From Tsukamurella sp. 1534 (GTDB taxonomy: Bacteria > Actinomycetota > Actinomycetes > Mycobacteriales > Mycobacteriaceae), in contig NZ_HE997626.1 in NCBI RefSeq assembly GCF_000312385.1, positions 1,978,684 through 2,042,683 on the forward strand: a DNA stretch of 64,000 bases, read 5' to 3'. Below, in pieces: positions 42,691 to 51,526 of the stretch. How positions within the stretch are numbered: the first letter of the stretch is position 1; every line of letters begins with the position of its first letter. The notes under the pieces are model-generated. The model searched no databases and had not been told where the DNA came from. It saw only the letters and a list, made by a program, of their open reading frames with translations. The position numbers and the translations under genes were made by a program.

Positions 42691-44199
42691 TCACGCCTCC
42701 CAGGTGTGCACGGGGTTGCCTTCGTGCATGAGATGTACGTAGTCGGCGAGCATTCCGCGCAGCGCCCGCTCCCGCGAATCGCCCGCGGCCTCCCGCGCGG
42801 CGACGGCGGCGCGCTGCCAGCTCGATCCCGTCTGACGGTGCACGCAGCGCCCCTCCAGCACCTGCATGTACCGCTCCCGCGACCGTGAGCCCACGCCGTA
42901 CGACTTCAGGCCCTCGTCCATCAGCGGCAGCAGGCGTCGCAGCACCAGCTCGTCCGGGCGGATCCAGCCGACGTTCGGCCAGTACAGTCCCGCGTCGAAG
43001 CCGTCGCGCGCGCCCGAATGGAGGTTCTCGGTGGCCGCGTCGAAGCTCATCTGCGTCCAGATCGGGCGGTCCGCCTCCACCAGCGCGCGCACCACGCCGT
43101 AGTAGAAGGCGGCGTTCGCCATCGTGTCCACGACCGTGGGGCCCGCCGGCAGCACCCGGTTCTCCACCCGCAGGTGCGCGTGACCGTCCACCACGTCGTA
43201 CACCGGGCGGTTCCACCGGTACACGGTGCCGTTGTGCAGCCGCAGCTCCGGCAGCTCCGGAACGCCGCCGTTCGCCACCACCTCCAGCGGGTCCACGTCG
43301 CCGCACACGGGCAGCAGGGCGGGGAAGTAGCGGGTGTTCTCCTCGAACAGGTCGAAGGTCGACGTGATCCACCGCTCCCCGAACCACACCCGAGGCCGCA
43401 CGCCCTGGTTCCGCAGCTCGATCGGGCGGGTGTCGGTGGCCTGCTCGAACAGGGGGATACGGGACTCGTGCCACAGCGCCTTCCCCGCCAGGAACGGCGA
43501 ATTCGCCGCGATCGCCACCTGCACGCCCGCGATCGCCTGCGCCGCGTTCCAGTGCGCCGCGAAGTCCTCCGGCGCCACCCGCAGGTGCAGCTGCAGCGAC
43601 GTGCACGCCGCCTCCGGAAGGATCGTGTCCGACGTGATGTCCAGGCGCTCGCCCACCACCTCGCCCGGCATCGGCGCACCGTCGATGTCGATCTCGATGT
43701 CCTCGCCACGGGCCACGAACACCTGCTCGTTGAGCAGGTCGTACCGCGGGTTCGCCGAGAACCACTGCGCCGCGAAGTGCTTCTCCTCCAGTGTCGGCAG
43801 CATGCCGATCATCACCAGGTGCGCGCCGCCCACCCGGGCCCGCTCGTCCGCGCGGTTGAGCGACGCCCGCAGCGAATCCTCCAGGTTCATCGTCTGCTGA
43901 TCGACGAAAGGCCTTGGTGCCACGTTGATCTCGATGTTGAACTGGCCCAGTTCGGTCTGGAAGTCCGGGTCCGCGATGGCGTCCAGGGCCGCCGCGTTCG
44001 CCATCGCCGGCTCCATGGCGTCGTCCACCAGGTTGAGCTCGACCTCCATGCCCAACAGGGGCTCCGGCGGCGCACCGTCGTCGGTGAACAGGCCGTCGGC
44101 CAGCATCCGGGCGATGGCGTCCGTTCCGCGCTGCACCTGGCGCCGGAACCGCATGCGGTCCTCGCGCGTGAACACCCTGGCTTCGACGTCGGCACCCAT
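42691..44199 (-). CDS. GCS2-family glutamate-cysteine ligase-like enzyme
   Basis: A 502-residue ATP-dependent carboxylate-amine ligase of the glutamate-cysteine ligase 2 superfamily. LLGMEVELNLVDD holds the metal-binding Glu residues, and LGQFNIEINVAPRP, TSLQLHLRVAPEDFAAHWNAA and LRVENRVLPAGPT are characteristic. Mycobacteria lack glutathione, so its product is probably not gamma-glutamylcysteine for glutathione; EgtA-like or another gamma-glutamyl transfer is possible. ATG 44199 was chosen because homology starts there and CACAGT lies 7 nt upstream. Confidence 0.85.
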   Translation of the reverse strand: MGADVEARVFTREDRMRFRRQVQRGTDAIARMLADGLFTDDGAPPEPLLGMEVELNLVDDAMEPAMANAAALDAIADPDFQTELGQFNIEINVAPRPFVDQQTMNLEDSLRASLNRADERARVGGAHLVMIGMLPTLEEKHFAAQWFSANPRYDLLNEQVFVARGEDIEIDIDGAPMPGEVVGERLDITSDTILPEAACTSLQLHLRVAPEDFAAHWNAAQAIAGVQVAIAANSPFLAGKALWHESRIPLFEQATDTRPIELRNQGVRPRVWFGERWITSTFDLFEENTRYFPALLPVCGDVDPLEVVANGGVPELPELRLHNGTVYRWNRPVYDVVDGHAHLRVENRVLPAGPTVVDTMANAAFYYGVVRALVEADRPIWTQMSFDAATENLHSGARDGFDAGLYWPNVGWIRPDELVLRRLLPLMDEGLKSYGVGSRSRERYMQVLEGRCVHRQTGSSWQRAAVAAREAAGDSRERALRGMLADYVHLMHEGNPVHTWEA

Positions 44200-44346
44200 G
44201 CGACGAACTGTGGCAGAACCGCTCGGCATCGCGCGGGGAATTCCCAGCATCCGAACCGCGGTGTTTGCAATATCAACACACTCCGCTACAGTGCTGCGAC
44301 ACAGCAAGGAGCCCGCCGGGCTCGCGGATCGAACCAGGAGTCCGAA

Positions 44347-45060
44347 GTGCGCACTCTCCGTCAGACCGTCGCCGTGGGCGCGGTGGCCGCCGCCCTCGTC
44401 GTCCCCGCCGCCGTCGCGCAGGCGGATCCCGGCCGGCCCACGACCCCCGTCGACCAGCTCCTCCTCGCCGACGGCGAGTTCCCCGCCGGGTACGAGGTCA
44501 TGCCCCTCACCGTGGCGGAGCGCCTCGAGATGATCGCCCCGCTCAACCAGTTCGCCGACAAGCTCAAGGTCACGCCCGCCGAGTGCGCACCCAAGGTGAC
44601 CCCCGCGCTGCAGCAGAAGGCGAGCGACCTTCCCATGGTGAGCGCCTTCAGCGACCGCACCACCACCGGTCTCGTCGAGGTGCTCTCGCCCGAGCCCACC
44701 GCCGTGAACCGCGCGAACCTGCAGCGCTGCAGCGACGTCACCGTCGAACTGCAGCCGTCCGAGCAGGTCCCCGCGAAGGCCCTGATCAACATCAGCCTCT
44801 CGCTCGTGAACGTCCCCGGCACCCCTGCGGGCGCCACCGTGATCGCCACCCGGGGTACCGGCACCGTGACCATCAACGGCAAGGATGGCAAGCCCGGCAA
44901 GCAGCGCAAGGTCGACGTCAACCAGCTCGAGGGCGTCGCGCAGGTGCGCGGGTACACCGTGGTGGTCACCGCATCCGGGTCGCAGGGCGGACGCCTCGAC
45001 CGGCCGGGTTTCGCGCAGACCCTGACGAAGGCCGTCGACAAGGTGCGCGCCGCGAAGTAG
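44347..45060 (+). CDS. DUF5642-like secreted protein
   Basis: A 237-residue exported protein. The signal peptide spans residues 1-26 (TVAVGAVAAALVVPAAVAQA), with cleavage before DPGRP. The mature part, with LLLADGEFPAGYEVMPLT and two Cys (AECAPKV, LQRCSDV) likely forming a disulfide, resembles DUF5642/mycobacterial PknH-sensor-like folds. Function unknown. AGGAG lies 8 nt before GTG 44347. It is divergent from the GCS2-like gene. Confidence 0.8.
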   Translation: MRTLRQTVAVGAVAAALVVPAAVAQADPGRPTTPVDQLLLADGEFPAGYEVMPLTVAERLEMIAPLNQFADKLKVTPAECAPKVTPALQQKASDLPMVSAFSDRTTTGLVEVLSPEPTAVNRANLQRCSDVTVELQPSEQVPAKALINISLSLVNVPGTPAGATVIATRGTGTVTINGKDGKPGKQRKVDVNQLEGVAQVRGYTVVVTASGSQGGRLDRPGFAQTLTKAVDKVRAAK

Positions 45061-45073
45061 CTCGCTCCGAGGG

Positions 45074-45448
45074 CTACAGCCGCAGCACCGGCAGGTAGCG
45101 GGCGATCTCGCCCGCCCGGGAGCCGCTCGCCTGCACCGAGTCGGACGCCCCGTCGAACACGTCCAGGCCCGTCGCCAGGCGCAGCCACGTGCGCGGACCG
45201 CACTCCACGACGTTCGGCGGCGTCCCCCGGGTGTGCCGCGGACCGTCGACGCACTGCACCGCGACGAGGGGCGGCACCCGCACCTCGACGGATCCGCCCG
45301 GCGCGTCCTGCGCGAGGGTCCGTGCCGTGGACCGCACCGCGTCGGCGATCGCCGCGCGCGGCGGCTTCGGCGCGTCGTCGTCCTCGATCCACTCCCGTAC
45401 CGCCAGCACGGCCGCCCGCACGTGCGCCGGATCCACCGTCTTCGCCAT
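45074..45448 (-). CDS. Sterol-carrier-like (SCP) small protein, Rv0807-like
   Basis: A 124-residue protein found next to purF in mycobacteria. The segments VEVRVPPLVAVQCVDGPRHTRGTPPNVVECGPRTWLRLATG and SGSRAGEIARYLPVLRL match that family, which has an SCP2-like fold. ATG 45448 is used rather than 45493 because the extra residues are unconserved. Function unknown. Confidence 0.78.
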   Translation of the reverse strand: MAKTVDPAHVRAAVLAVREWIEDDDAPKPPRAAIADAVRSTARTLAQDAPGGSVEVRVPPLVAVQCVDGPRHTRGTPPNVVECGPRTWLRLATGLDVFDGASDSVQASGSRAGEIARYLPVLRL

Positions 45449-45582
45449 CAGTCGACCAGCTCCGTCGCGACGGTCGCTCGGGTCGTCGCACACCTCATCG
45501 TCGGCCCCTTCCCCGGGCGGCGCGCACGCCGCCGACGGGAAGAAACCTACTCGTCGATTCGTTTGGACACGTGAATCGGCCC

Positions 45583-45588
45583 TACAAT
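45583..45588 (+). promoter_or_regulatory. -10 element (TACAAT) of purF
   Basis: TACAAT lies 37 nt before GTG 45626, giving a leader of about 30 nt with a CAGGAG Shine-Dalgarno. No clear -35 and no PurR box or purine riboswitch was seen. Confidence 0.5.
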
Positions 45589-45625
45589 CGAATCAGGCCC
45601 GCCCCAGCCAGCCCCAGGAGTAGCC

Positions 45626-47194
45626 GTGCAGCAGCTTCCGCTCACCGTCGTCGATTCCAGCAACCCCTACGATGACGCGGACGAGCAGGAACCGCGGGAG
45701 GAATGCGGCGTGTTCGGCGTCTGGGCCACGGGGGAGGACGTCGCCAAGCTCAGCTACTACGGCCTGTACGCCCTGCAGCACCGCGGCCAGGAGGCCGCCG
45801 GCATCGCCGTCGGCGACGGCCAGCAGGTGCTCGTGTTCAAGGACCTCGGCCTGGTCAGCCAGGTGTTCGACGAGCAGACGCTGAGCTCCATGCCCGGCCA
45901 CGTGGCCATCGGCCACTGCCGCTACTCGACCACCGGATCCACCACCTGGGAGAACAGCCAGCCCATCTTCCGCACCACCAACGCCGGCAACGGCGTGGCC
46001 CTGGGCCACAACGGCAACCTGGTGAACACCGCGGAACTCGCGGAGCGCGCGGCCGAGCTGGGCGTCGCCGGCACCCAGGCGGGCAACGCCGCCACCTCCG
46101 ACTCGGACATCGTGGGTGCCCTCCTCGCGCACGCGGCCGCCGACCGCACGCTGGAGCAGGCCGCGATGGAACTGCTGCCCACCCTCAAGGGCGCGTTCTG
46201 CCTCACCTTCATGGACGAGCACACCCTGTACGCGGCGCGGGACCCGCACGGCGTGCGTCCGCTCTCGCTGGGCCGCCTGGACCGCGGCTGGGTCGTGGCG
46301 TCCGAGACCGCCGCGTTCGACATCGTGGGCGCCTCGTTCGTCCGCGACATCGAGCCCGGCGAGCTGCTCGCCATCGACGAGGACGGCGTCCGCTCCACCC
46401 GGTTCGCCCAGCCCACCCCGAAGTCCTGCATCTTCGAATACGTCTACCTGGCCCGTCCCGACTCCGTGATCCACGGCCGCTCCGTGCACTCCACCCGCGT
46501 GGACATCGGCCGCCGCCTGGCCCGCGAGCACCCCGCCGAGGGCGACCTGGTGATCCCGGTGCCGGAGTCCGGCACCCCCGCGGCCGTCGGCTACGCGCAG
46601 GAGTCCGGCATCCCGTACGGCCAGGGCCTGATGAAGAACGCCTACGTGGGCCGCACCTTCATCCAGCCGTCGCAGACCATCCGCCAGCTGGGCATCCGGC
46701 TCAAGCTCAACCCGCTGCGCGAGGTGATCCGCGGCAAGCGGCTCGTGGTGGTCGACGATTCCATCGTCCGCGGCAACACGCAGCGCGCCCTGATCCGGAT
46801 GCTCCGCGAGGCCGGCGCCGCCGAGATCCACGTGCGCATCGCGTCGTCCCCCGTCAAATGGCCCTGCTTCTACGGCATCGACTTCGCCTCTCCCGCCGAG
46901 CTCATCGCCAACGGCGGCGGCGCGGACTCCGTGGACGCGATGGTCGAATCCGTCCGGGCCGCGATCGGCGCCGACTCCCTGGGCTACATCTCCTTGGAGG
47001 AGATGACCGCGGCCACCGAGCACGCCGGAAGCTCGATGTGCCGCGCCTGCTTCGACGGCGAATACCCGATCCCGCTGCCCGAGAGCACGTCGATGGGCAA
47101 GGCGGTGCTCGAGAACATGCTCAAGGCCGGTTCGGGCCACGCGTCGTCTCTCCAGGCCGACAACGACAACGCGTCGGCCCTGCGCCGCCCGTAG
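45626..47194 (+). CDS. purF: Amidophosphoribosyltransferase PurF
   Basis: A 522-residue enzyme of the first committed purine step (PRPP + glutamine to phosphoribosylamine). It is of the B. subtilis type with a 26-residue propeptide that is cleaved to expose nucleophile Cys27 (REECGVFGVWA). Glutaminase motifs include GHCRYSTTGS and HNGNLVN. The PRPP loop is LVVVDDSIVRGNTQ. Iron-sulfur ligands lie in KSCIFEYVY, PVKWPCFYG and SMCRACFDG. GTG 45626 has CAGGAG 5 nt upstream. purM follows but has its own promoter. Confidence 0.97.
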   Translation: MQQLPLTVVDSSNPYDDADEQEPREECGVFGVWATGEDVAKLSYYGLYALQHRGQEAAGIAVGDGQQVLVFKDLGLVSQVFDEQTLSSMPGHVAIGHCRYSTTGSTTWENSQPIFRTTNAGNGVALGHNGNLVNTAELAERAAELGVAGTQAGNAATSDSDIVGALLAHAAADRTLEQAAMELLPTLKGAFCLTFMDEHTLYAARDPHGVRPLSLGRLDRGWVVASETAAFDIVGASFVRDIEPGELLAIDEDGVRSTRFAQPTPKSCIFEYVYLARPDSVIHGRSVHSTRVDIGRRLAREHPAEGDLVIPVPESGTPAAVGYAQESGIPYGQGLMKNAYVGRTFIQPSQTIRQLGIRLKLNPLREVIRGKRLVVVDDSIVRGNTQRALIRMLREAGAAEIHVRIASSPVKWPCFYGIDFASPAELIANGGGADSVDAMVESVRAAIGADSLGYISLEEMTAATEHAGSSMCRACFDGEYPIPLPESTSMGKAVLENMLKAGSGHASSLQADNDNASALRRP

Positions 47195-47246
47195 CCGTCG
47201 GCTGCCGTCCTCCGTCGCCCGTAGATCGCGGAAGCCCGGGGTCGGG

Positions 47247-47252
47247 TAGCCT
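47247..47252 (+). promoter_or_regulatory. -10 element (TAGCCT) of purM
   Basis: TAGCCT ends 8 nt before GTG 47261. There is no Shine-Dalgarno, so purM is likely leaderless and transcribed independently of purF. Confidence 0.5.
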
Positions 47253-47260
47253 ATGACCCC

Positions 47261-48337
<1,077 letters not shown>

Positions 48338-48347
48338 GAACGCCGGA

Positions 48348-48390
48348 AGTCCTGAGAACCGGTTCCGGGGGAACCTCGGTTCTCAGGACT
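48348..48390. terminator. Long bidirectional terminator hairpin after purM
   Basis: Perfect 14-bp arms at 48348-48361 and 48377-48390 enclose a second stem GTTCC/GGAAC around a G-rich loop. The hairpin starts 10 nt after the purM stop, with the convergent DUF3073 gene on the other side. Confidence 0.85.
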
Positions 48391-48434
48391 GAAGACTCAG
48401 GATGTGAGTGTGCCGGCGGTGATGGCGGCGCCTG

Positions 48435-48635
48435 TCAGGCGCGGCGCCACTCCTCCTCGCGGTAGGCCTCGCCCGCCACGTCGCTCCACTCGGGGTGCGA
48501 GGCGAGCACGTCGTCCTCGTCGTTCCCGCCACTCGCCAGCTCGTCCTGCAGCCTCTTCAGGTCGGTGGACGGCGAGCTGTACTTGAGCTCCCGTGCCACC
48601 TTGGTCTGCTTCGCCTTTGCCCGGCCGCGGCCCAT
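48435..48635 (-). CDS. DUF3073 protein
   Basis: A 66-residue highly charged protein: MGRGRAKAKQTKVARELKY, then DLKRLQDELA and an acidic, Trp-containing tail (SHPEWSDVAGEAYREEEWRRA). This is the actinobacterial DUF3073 family, found beside purM in M. tuberculosis (Rv0810c). The basic start suggests RNA or nucleic-acid binding, but no function is known. The ATG follows AAGGGGG. Confidence 0.92.
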   Translation of the reverse strand: MGRGRAKAKQTKVARELKYSSPSTDLKRLQDELASGGNDEDDVLASHPEWSDVAGEAYREEEWRRA

Positions 48636-48656
48636 GGGGGACCCCCTTGCGCAATG

Positions 48657-48736
48657 AAGGGGCGGCCAGCTACCGGTGTGCCCGGTGGGTGGCGGCCCCT
48701 TTCTTCGTGTACAAATTCTTCCTGCCGCCCAGTTTA
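48657..48736 (-). promoter_or_regulatory. DUF3073 promoter and structured 5' leader
   Basis: On the minus strand TAAACT (48736-48731) predicts a start near 48724, giving a leader of about 90 nt. It contains a hairpin whose arms (around 48695-48703 and 48657-48663) share the AAGGGGC/GCCCCTT stem, with an inner ACCGG/CCGGT stem. The 3' arm ends 21 nt before the ATG. A translational control element is possible. Confidence 0.4.
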
Positions 48737-48770
48737 GCGTGCTCTCGCAATTGATGCTGCCGCCTGGGTG

Positions 48771-49412
48771 TCAGTCCGCGCGATTGAGTGCCCGCCGGGC
48801 GTCCCGTTCGACCTTCGGGGGCAGGTCAGGGGAGGTGAGGAGAGCGCGCAGGCGCTCCGGTCGTGTCGCGTGGAAAAGGTCCCGCACGGTGGCGCCGTGA
48901 CCGGGTGCGTGGACCACGGTCAGGCGGTCGCCGGCCGCCACCGGCCCCGGATTGAGGACGCGGAAGTACGCGCCGGTGTCGCCGCGAGCGGTGAACCGCT
49001 TGAGCCAGTCGTCCTCGCCGGACCACAGCGCGAACGTGCGGCACGGGGTGCGGGGGATCGTCACCTCGAGTTCGAGCTCGTCGCCGACGCGCAGGCGCGT
49101 GCCCACCACGAGGTCGGTCGTGTGCCCGTCGACGCGGAGGTTCTCGCCGAACCAGCCGAGGGGCAGCTCCCGGCCCAGCTCGTCGGCCCAGCGGGCGGCC
49201 TCGTGGTCGGAGTACGCGTACACGGCCTGCTCGTGGCCGCCGTGGTGTCGCGTATCGCACACGTGGTCCGTGACCGGGCCCAGCTCGTCGACGGCGACCG
49301 GTCCCACGGCGGGACGCTTGTCGATGGCGGTGCGCTGCTCGGGTTTCCGCGGATCGAGGTGGTGCTCCTCCGCGACGACGCATACGGCGACGACGCGTCC
49401 GGCATCGGTCAC
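48771..49412 (-). CDS. MOSC domain protein (YiiM-like)
   Basis: A 213-residue MOSC-domain protein. The motif TIPRTPCRTFALW carries the conserved Cys; GWFGENLRVDG and GTRLRVGDELELEVT precede it, and the C-terminal three-helix extension follows. MOSC proteins bind molybdenum cofactor-linked sulfur and carry out N-hydroxylated-substrate reductions with partners. The GTG start lies 7 nt after the ygfZ-like stop, so the two form an operon. Confidence 0.88.
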   Translation of the reverse strand: MTDAGRVVAVCVVAEEHHLDPRKPEQRTAIDKRPAVGPVAVDELGPVTDHVCDTRHHGGHEQAVYAYSDHEAARWADELGRELPLGWFGENLRVDGHTTDLVVGTRLRVGDELELEVTIPRTPCRTFALWSGEDDWLKRFTARGDTGAYFRVLNPGPVAAGDRLTVVHAPGHGATVRDLFHATRPERLRALLTSPDLPPKVERDARRALNRAD

Positions 49413-49419
49413 CGGCGGG

Positions 49420-50469
49420 TCACCGGCCGCGCAGACGGTCGACCGCGGCCCGTCCGGCCTGGTCGCCGCGGTCGGTGGACGGGGTGACGTCGGCGTCGAT
49501 GGCCGCCGCGGCGCCGCCGGCCTCGAGCCGCGCGTCGTCGGGGACGTTCCGCTTGATCAGGGCGAGCGCGATCGGGCCGTAGTCGGCGTGCTCGACGACG
49601 GTGCCGACCCGCCCGACGGTGCGCCCGTCGAGCGTCACGGGGTCGCCGGTGGACGGGCGTTCGCCGGCGGAACCGTCGAGGTGCAGCAGCACGAACCGGC
49701 GCGGCGGACGGCCGATGTTGTGCACCCGCGCGACGGTCTCCTGGCCGCGGTAGCAGCCCTTGTCCAGGTGCACGGCGGTGCCGATCCAGTCGACCTCGTG
49801 CGGGATCGTCCTGTCGTCGGTGTCGAGCCCCGCGCGGGCGTGGGCGGCGGCGGCCCGTCGGGCCTCGTAGGCCCACGTGCCCGCCGGGCGCGCCCCGGCG
49901 GCGACGAGCGCGGCGAACGCCTCGGCCAGGCCGTCCCGCGGCACGATCAGCGTGACCCCGTCGGGGTCGGGGCGGCGCACCGCGTCGACGGTGCGGGCGA
50001 CGGCGTCGGCCTCGGGCCCGATCACGGTGAGCACCGCGAGGTCCGGGCGGGCCGCGACCTCCACCTGCGAGCGGAACACCATGCGCTGCAGGTAGGTGGC
50101 GAGATCGGGGGAGAGCGGCGCCTCCTTCGGTGCGAGCGTCTCCGGTTCGGTGTCCAGGTAGGTGGTGCCGTCGACGTCGGTGACCCAGAAGTGGTCCAGC
50201 ACACGGCCGCTGCCGTCGAGGTTGAGGTTCTGCACGGAGGCGCCGTCGGCCAGGTGCGTGAGGTGCTGGCTGGTGATGGAGTGCAGCCACGACAGACGCT
50301 CGGGGCCGGTGAGAGTGATGACGCGGCGGTTGGATCGATCGACCACCGCGGCGCCGCGTTCGGCGGCTCTCTGCTCCGCGAAGGGATCGCCGTAATGCCA
50401 GGTCACGCCCGCATCCGGGGTGTCCTCGGGATTCAGGATGCCGGACGTCGAGTGAACGGAATCGACCAC
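49420..50469 (-). CDS. ygfZ: Folate-binding protein YgfZ (GcvT-like, Fe-S cluster maintenance)
   Basis: A 349-residue GcvT-fold protein. The YgfZ signature is LDKGCYRGQETVARVHN with the conserved Cys. WLHSITSQHLTHL and WIGTAVHLDKG support this. The protein uses tetrahydrofolate to sustain Fe-S enzymes. GTG 50469 is preceded by TACAGT (50481-50476) with a 6-nt gap, a leaderless start. Longer upstream readings run across the divergent pabC-like gene and are not real. Confidence 0.92.
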   Translation of the reverse strand: MVDSVHSTSGILNPEDTPDAGVTWHYGDPFAEQRAAERGAAVVDRSNRRVITLTGPERLSWLHSITSQHLTHLADGASVQNLNLDGSGRVLDHFWVTDVDGTTYLDTEPETLAPKEAPLSPDLATYLQRMVFRSQVEVAARPDLAVLTVIGPEADAVARTVDAVRRPDPDGVTLIVPRDGLAEAFAALVAAGARPAGTWAYEARRAAAAHARAGLDTDDRTIPHEVDWIGTAVHLDKGCYRGQETVARVHNIGRPPRRFVLLHLDGSAGERPSTGDPVTLDGRTVGRVGTVVEHADYGPIALALIKRNVPDDARLEAGGAAAAIDADVTPSTDRGDQAGRAAVDRLRGR

Positions 50470-50475
50470 ACCCCG

Positions 50476-50481
50476 ACTGTA
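50476..50481 (-). promoter_or_regulatory. -10 element (TACAGT) of the ygfZ-MOSC operon
   Basis: Minus-strand TACAGT, 6 nt, GTG. Its mirror is the TACTGT of the divergent lyase gene, 35 bp away. Confidence 0.55.
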
Positions 50482-50516
50482 CGCCCGCCGCCTCAGCGCC
50501 CGTCGTCCGCGTGGCT

Positions 50517-50522
50517 TACTGT
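50517..50522 (+). promoter_or_regulatory. -10 element (TACTGT) of the pabC-like gene
   Basis: TACTGT, 7 nt, ATG 50530; no Shine-Dalgarno. Leaderless. Confidence 0.55.
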
Positions 50523-50529
50523 TGCCGCC

Positions 50530-51396
50530 ATGGCAGACGCTTCCGTGGTGGTGACCCTGGACGGTTCGACGCAGGACTCCGGTTCGCCTCTGCTGTACGC
50601 CGACGACCTCGGGGTGGTCCGCGGCGACGGGTGCTTCGAGACCGTGCTCGTGCGCGACGGCCGCCCCCTCAAGGGACGCGCGCACCTGGACCGCCTCGCC
50701 CGCTCGGCGGAGGCGCTGGGGCTGCCGGCGCTCAACGACTCCGCCTGGTGGGCCGCGATGGAGCGCGCCGCGATGCTGTTCGGCGAGTCGGCGGGCGGAG
50801 AGGGGGCCCTGCGCCTCGTGTACACCCGCGGCCGGGAGTCGGCGCCGGGCACGCCGACCGCGTACGTCGCCGTCTCGCCCCTGCCCGAGCGCGCGCTGGC
50901 CGCACGCCGCGACGGGATCTCGGCGATCACCCTCAACCGGGGCTACTCGGCGGATCTCGCGAAAGCCGCGCCGTGGCTGCTGATGGGCGCCAAGACGCTG
51001 TCCTACGCGGTGAACATGGCCGCCGTGCGGTACGCCGCGGAGCAGGGCGCGGACGACGTGATCTTCACCTCCAGCGAGGGCCGCGTGCTCGAGGCCCCGC
51101 GGGCCACCGTCGTGATCGCGCGCGGCCGCACCCTCGTCACTCCGCCCGACGAGCAGGGCATCCTGCCCGGCACCACGGTGCGCGCCCTGTTCGAGGCCGC
51201 GGAGGACAAGGGCGTCGCCACCGCGATCGAGCCGCTGTTCCCCGCGGACCTCGCGATGAACGACGGGGTGTGGCTGGTCTCGTCGATCACGCTGTGCGCG
51301 CGGGTGCACACGCTCAACGGGCGCGCGCTGCCCGACGCCCCGATGGACTCGACGGTCCGCGACCTCATCGACGCCGGTATCGAGAACACCGCGTAG
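50530..51396 (+). CDS. pabC: Aminodeoxychorismate lyase / class IV aminotransferase
   Basis: A 288-residue fold-type IV PLP enzyme. The PLP lysine is Lys155 in LLMGAKTLSYAVNM; LGVVRGDGCFETVLVRDG and DDVIFTSSEGRVLEAPRATV are family motifs. In the equivalent M. tuberculosis locus (Rv0812) such a gene is assigned to 4-aminobenzoate formation for folate. Its partner here, the folate-binding YgfZ, is divergent. A D-amino acid or branched-chain aminotransferase role is the alternative. A 16-bp tandem repeat covers the stop. Confidence 0.82.
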   Translation: MADASVVVTLDGSTQDSGSPLLYADDLGVVRGDGCFETVLVRDGRPLKGRAHLDRLARSAEALGLPALNDSAWWAAMERAAMLFGESAGGEGALRLVYTRGRESAPGTPTAYVAVSPLPERALAARRDGISAITLNRGYSADLAKAAPWLLMGAKTLSYAVNMAAVRYAAEQGADDVIFTSSEGRVLEAPRATVVIARGRTLVTPPDEQGILPGTTVRALFEAAEDKGVATAIEPLFPADLAMNDGVWLVSSITLCARVHTLNGRALPDAPMDSTVRDLIDAGIENTA

Positions 51397-51419
51397 CGAG
51401 AACACCGCGTCGCGAGAAC
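51382..51419. repeat. 16-bp tandem repeat across the pabC stop codon
   Basis: GAGAACACCGCGTAGC (51382-51397) is followed by a copy differing at one base (51398-51413) and the start of a third. The TAG stop lies in the first copy, so copy-number change would not alter the protein. Confidence 0.8.
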
Positions 51420-51513
51420 GTGGCGGCGAGAGCGGTTTCCGCGTCCTCGAGCGTCGGTCCCCGTCGCGTTACGGACAATCCCGGCACTCCCGGTGAGGCG
51501 GGCCCGTCGGGTC

Positions 51514-51519
51514 TACTGT
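51514..51519 (+). promoter_or_regulatory. -10 element (TACTGT) of the permease gene
   Basis: TACTGT, 7 nt, ATG 51527. CCGAGG directly before the ATG is too close to serve as a Shine-Dalgarno. Confidence 0.5.
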
Positions 51520-51526
51520 CCCGAGG

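Noticed and set aside
42413..42742. 109-codon plus-strand frame (MMAAAYERR...)
   Set aside because: It runs into the end of the GCS2-like gene on the other strand, has no ribosome site and shows no recognisable domain.
45583..45625. Purine riboswitch upstream of purF
   Set aside because: The leader is only about 30 nt and lacks any aptamer-like structure.
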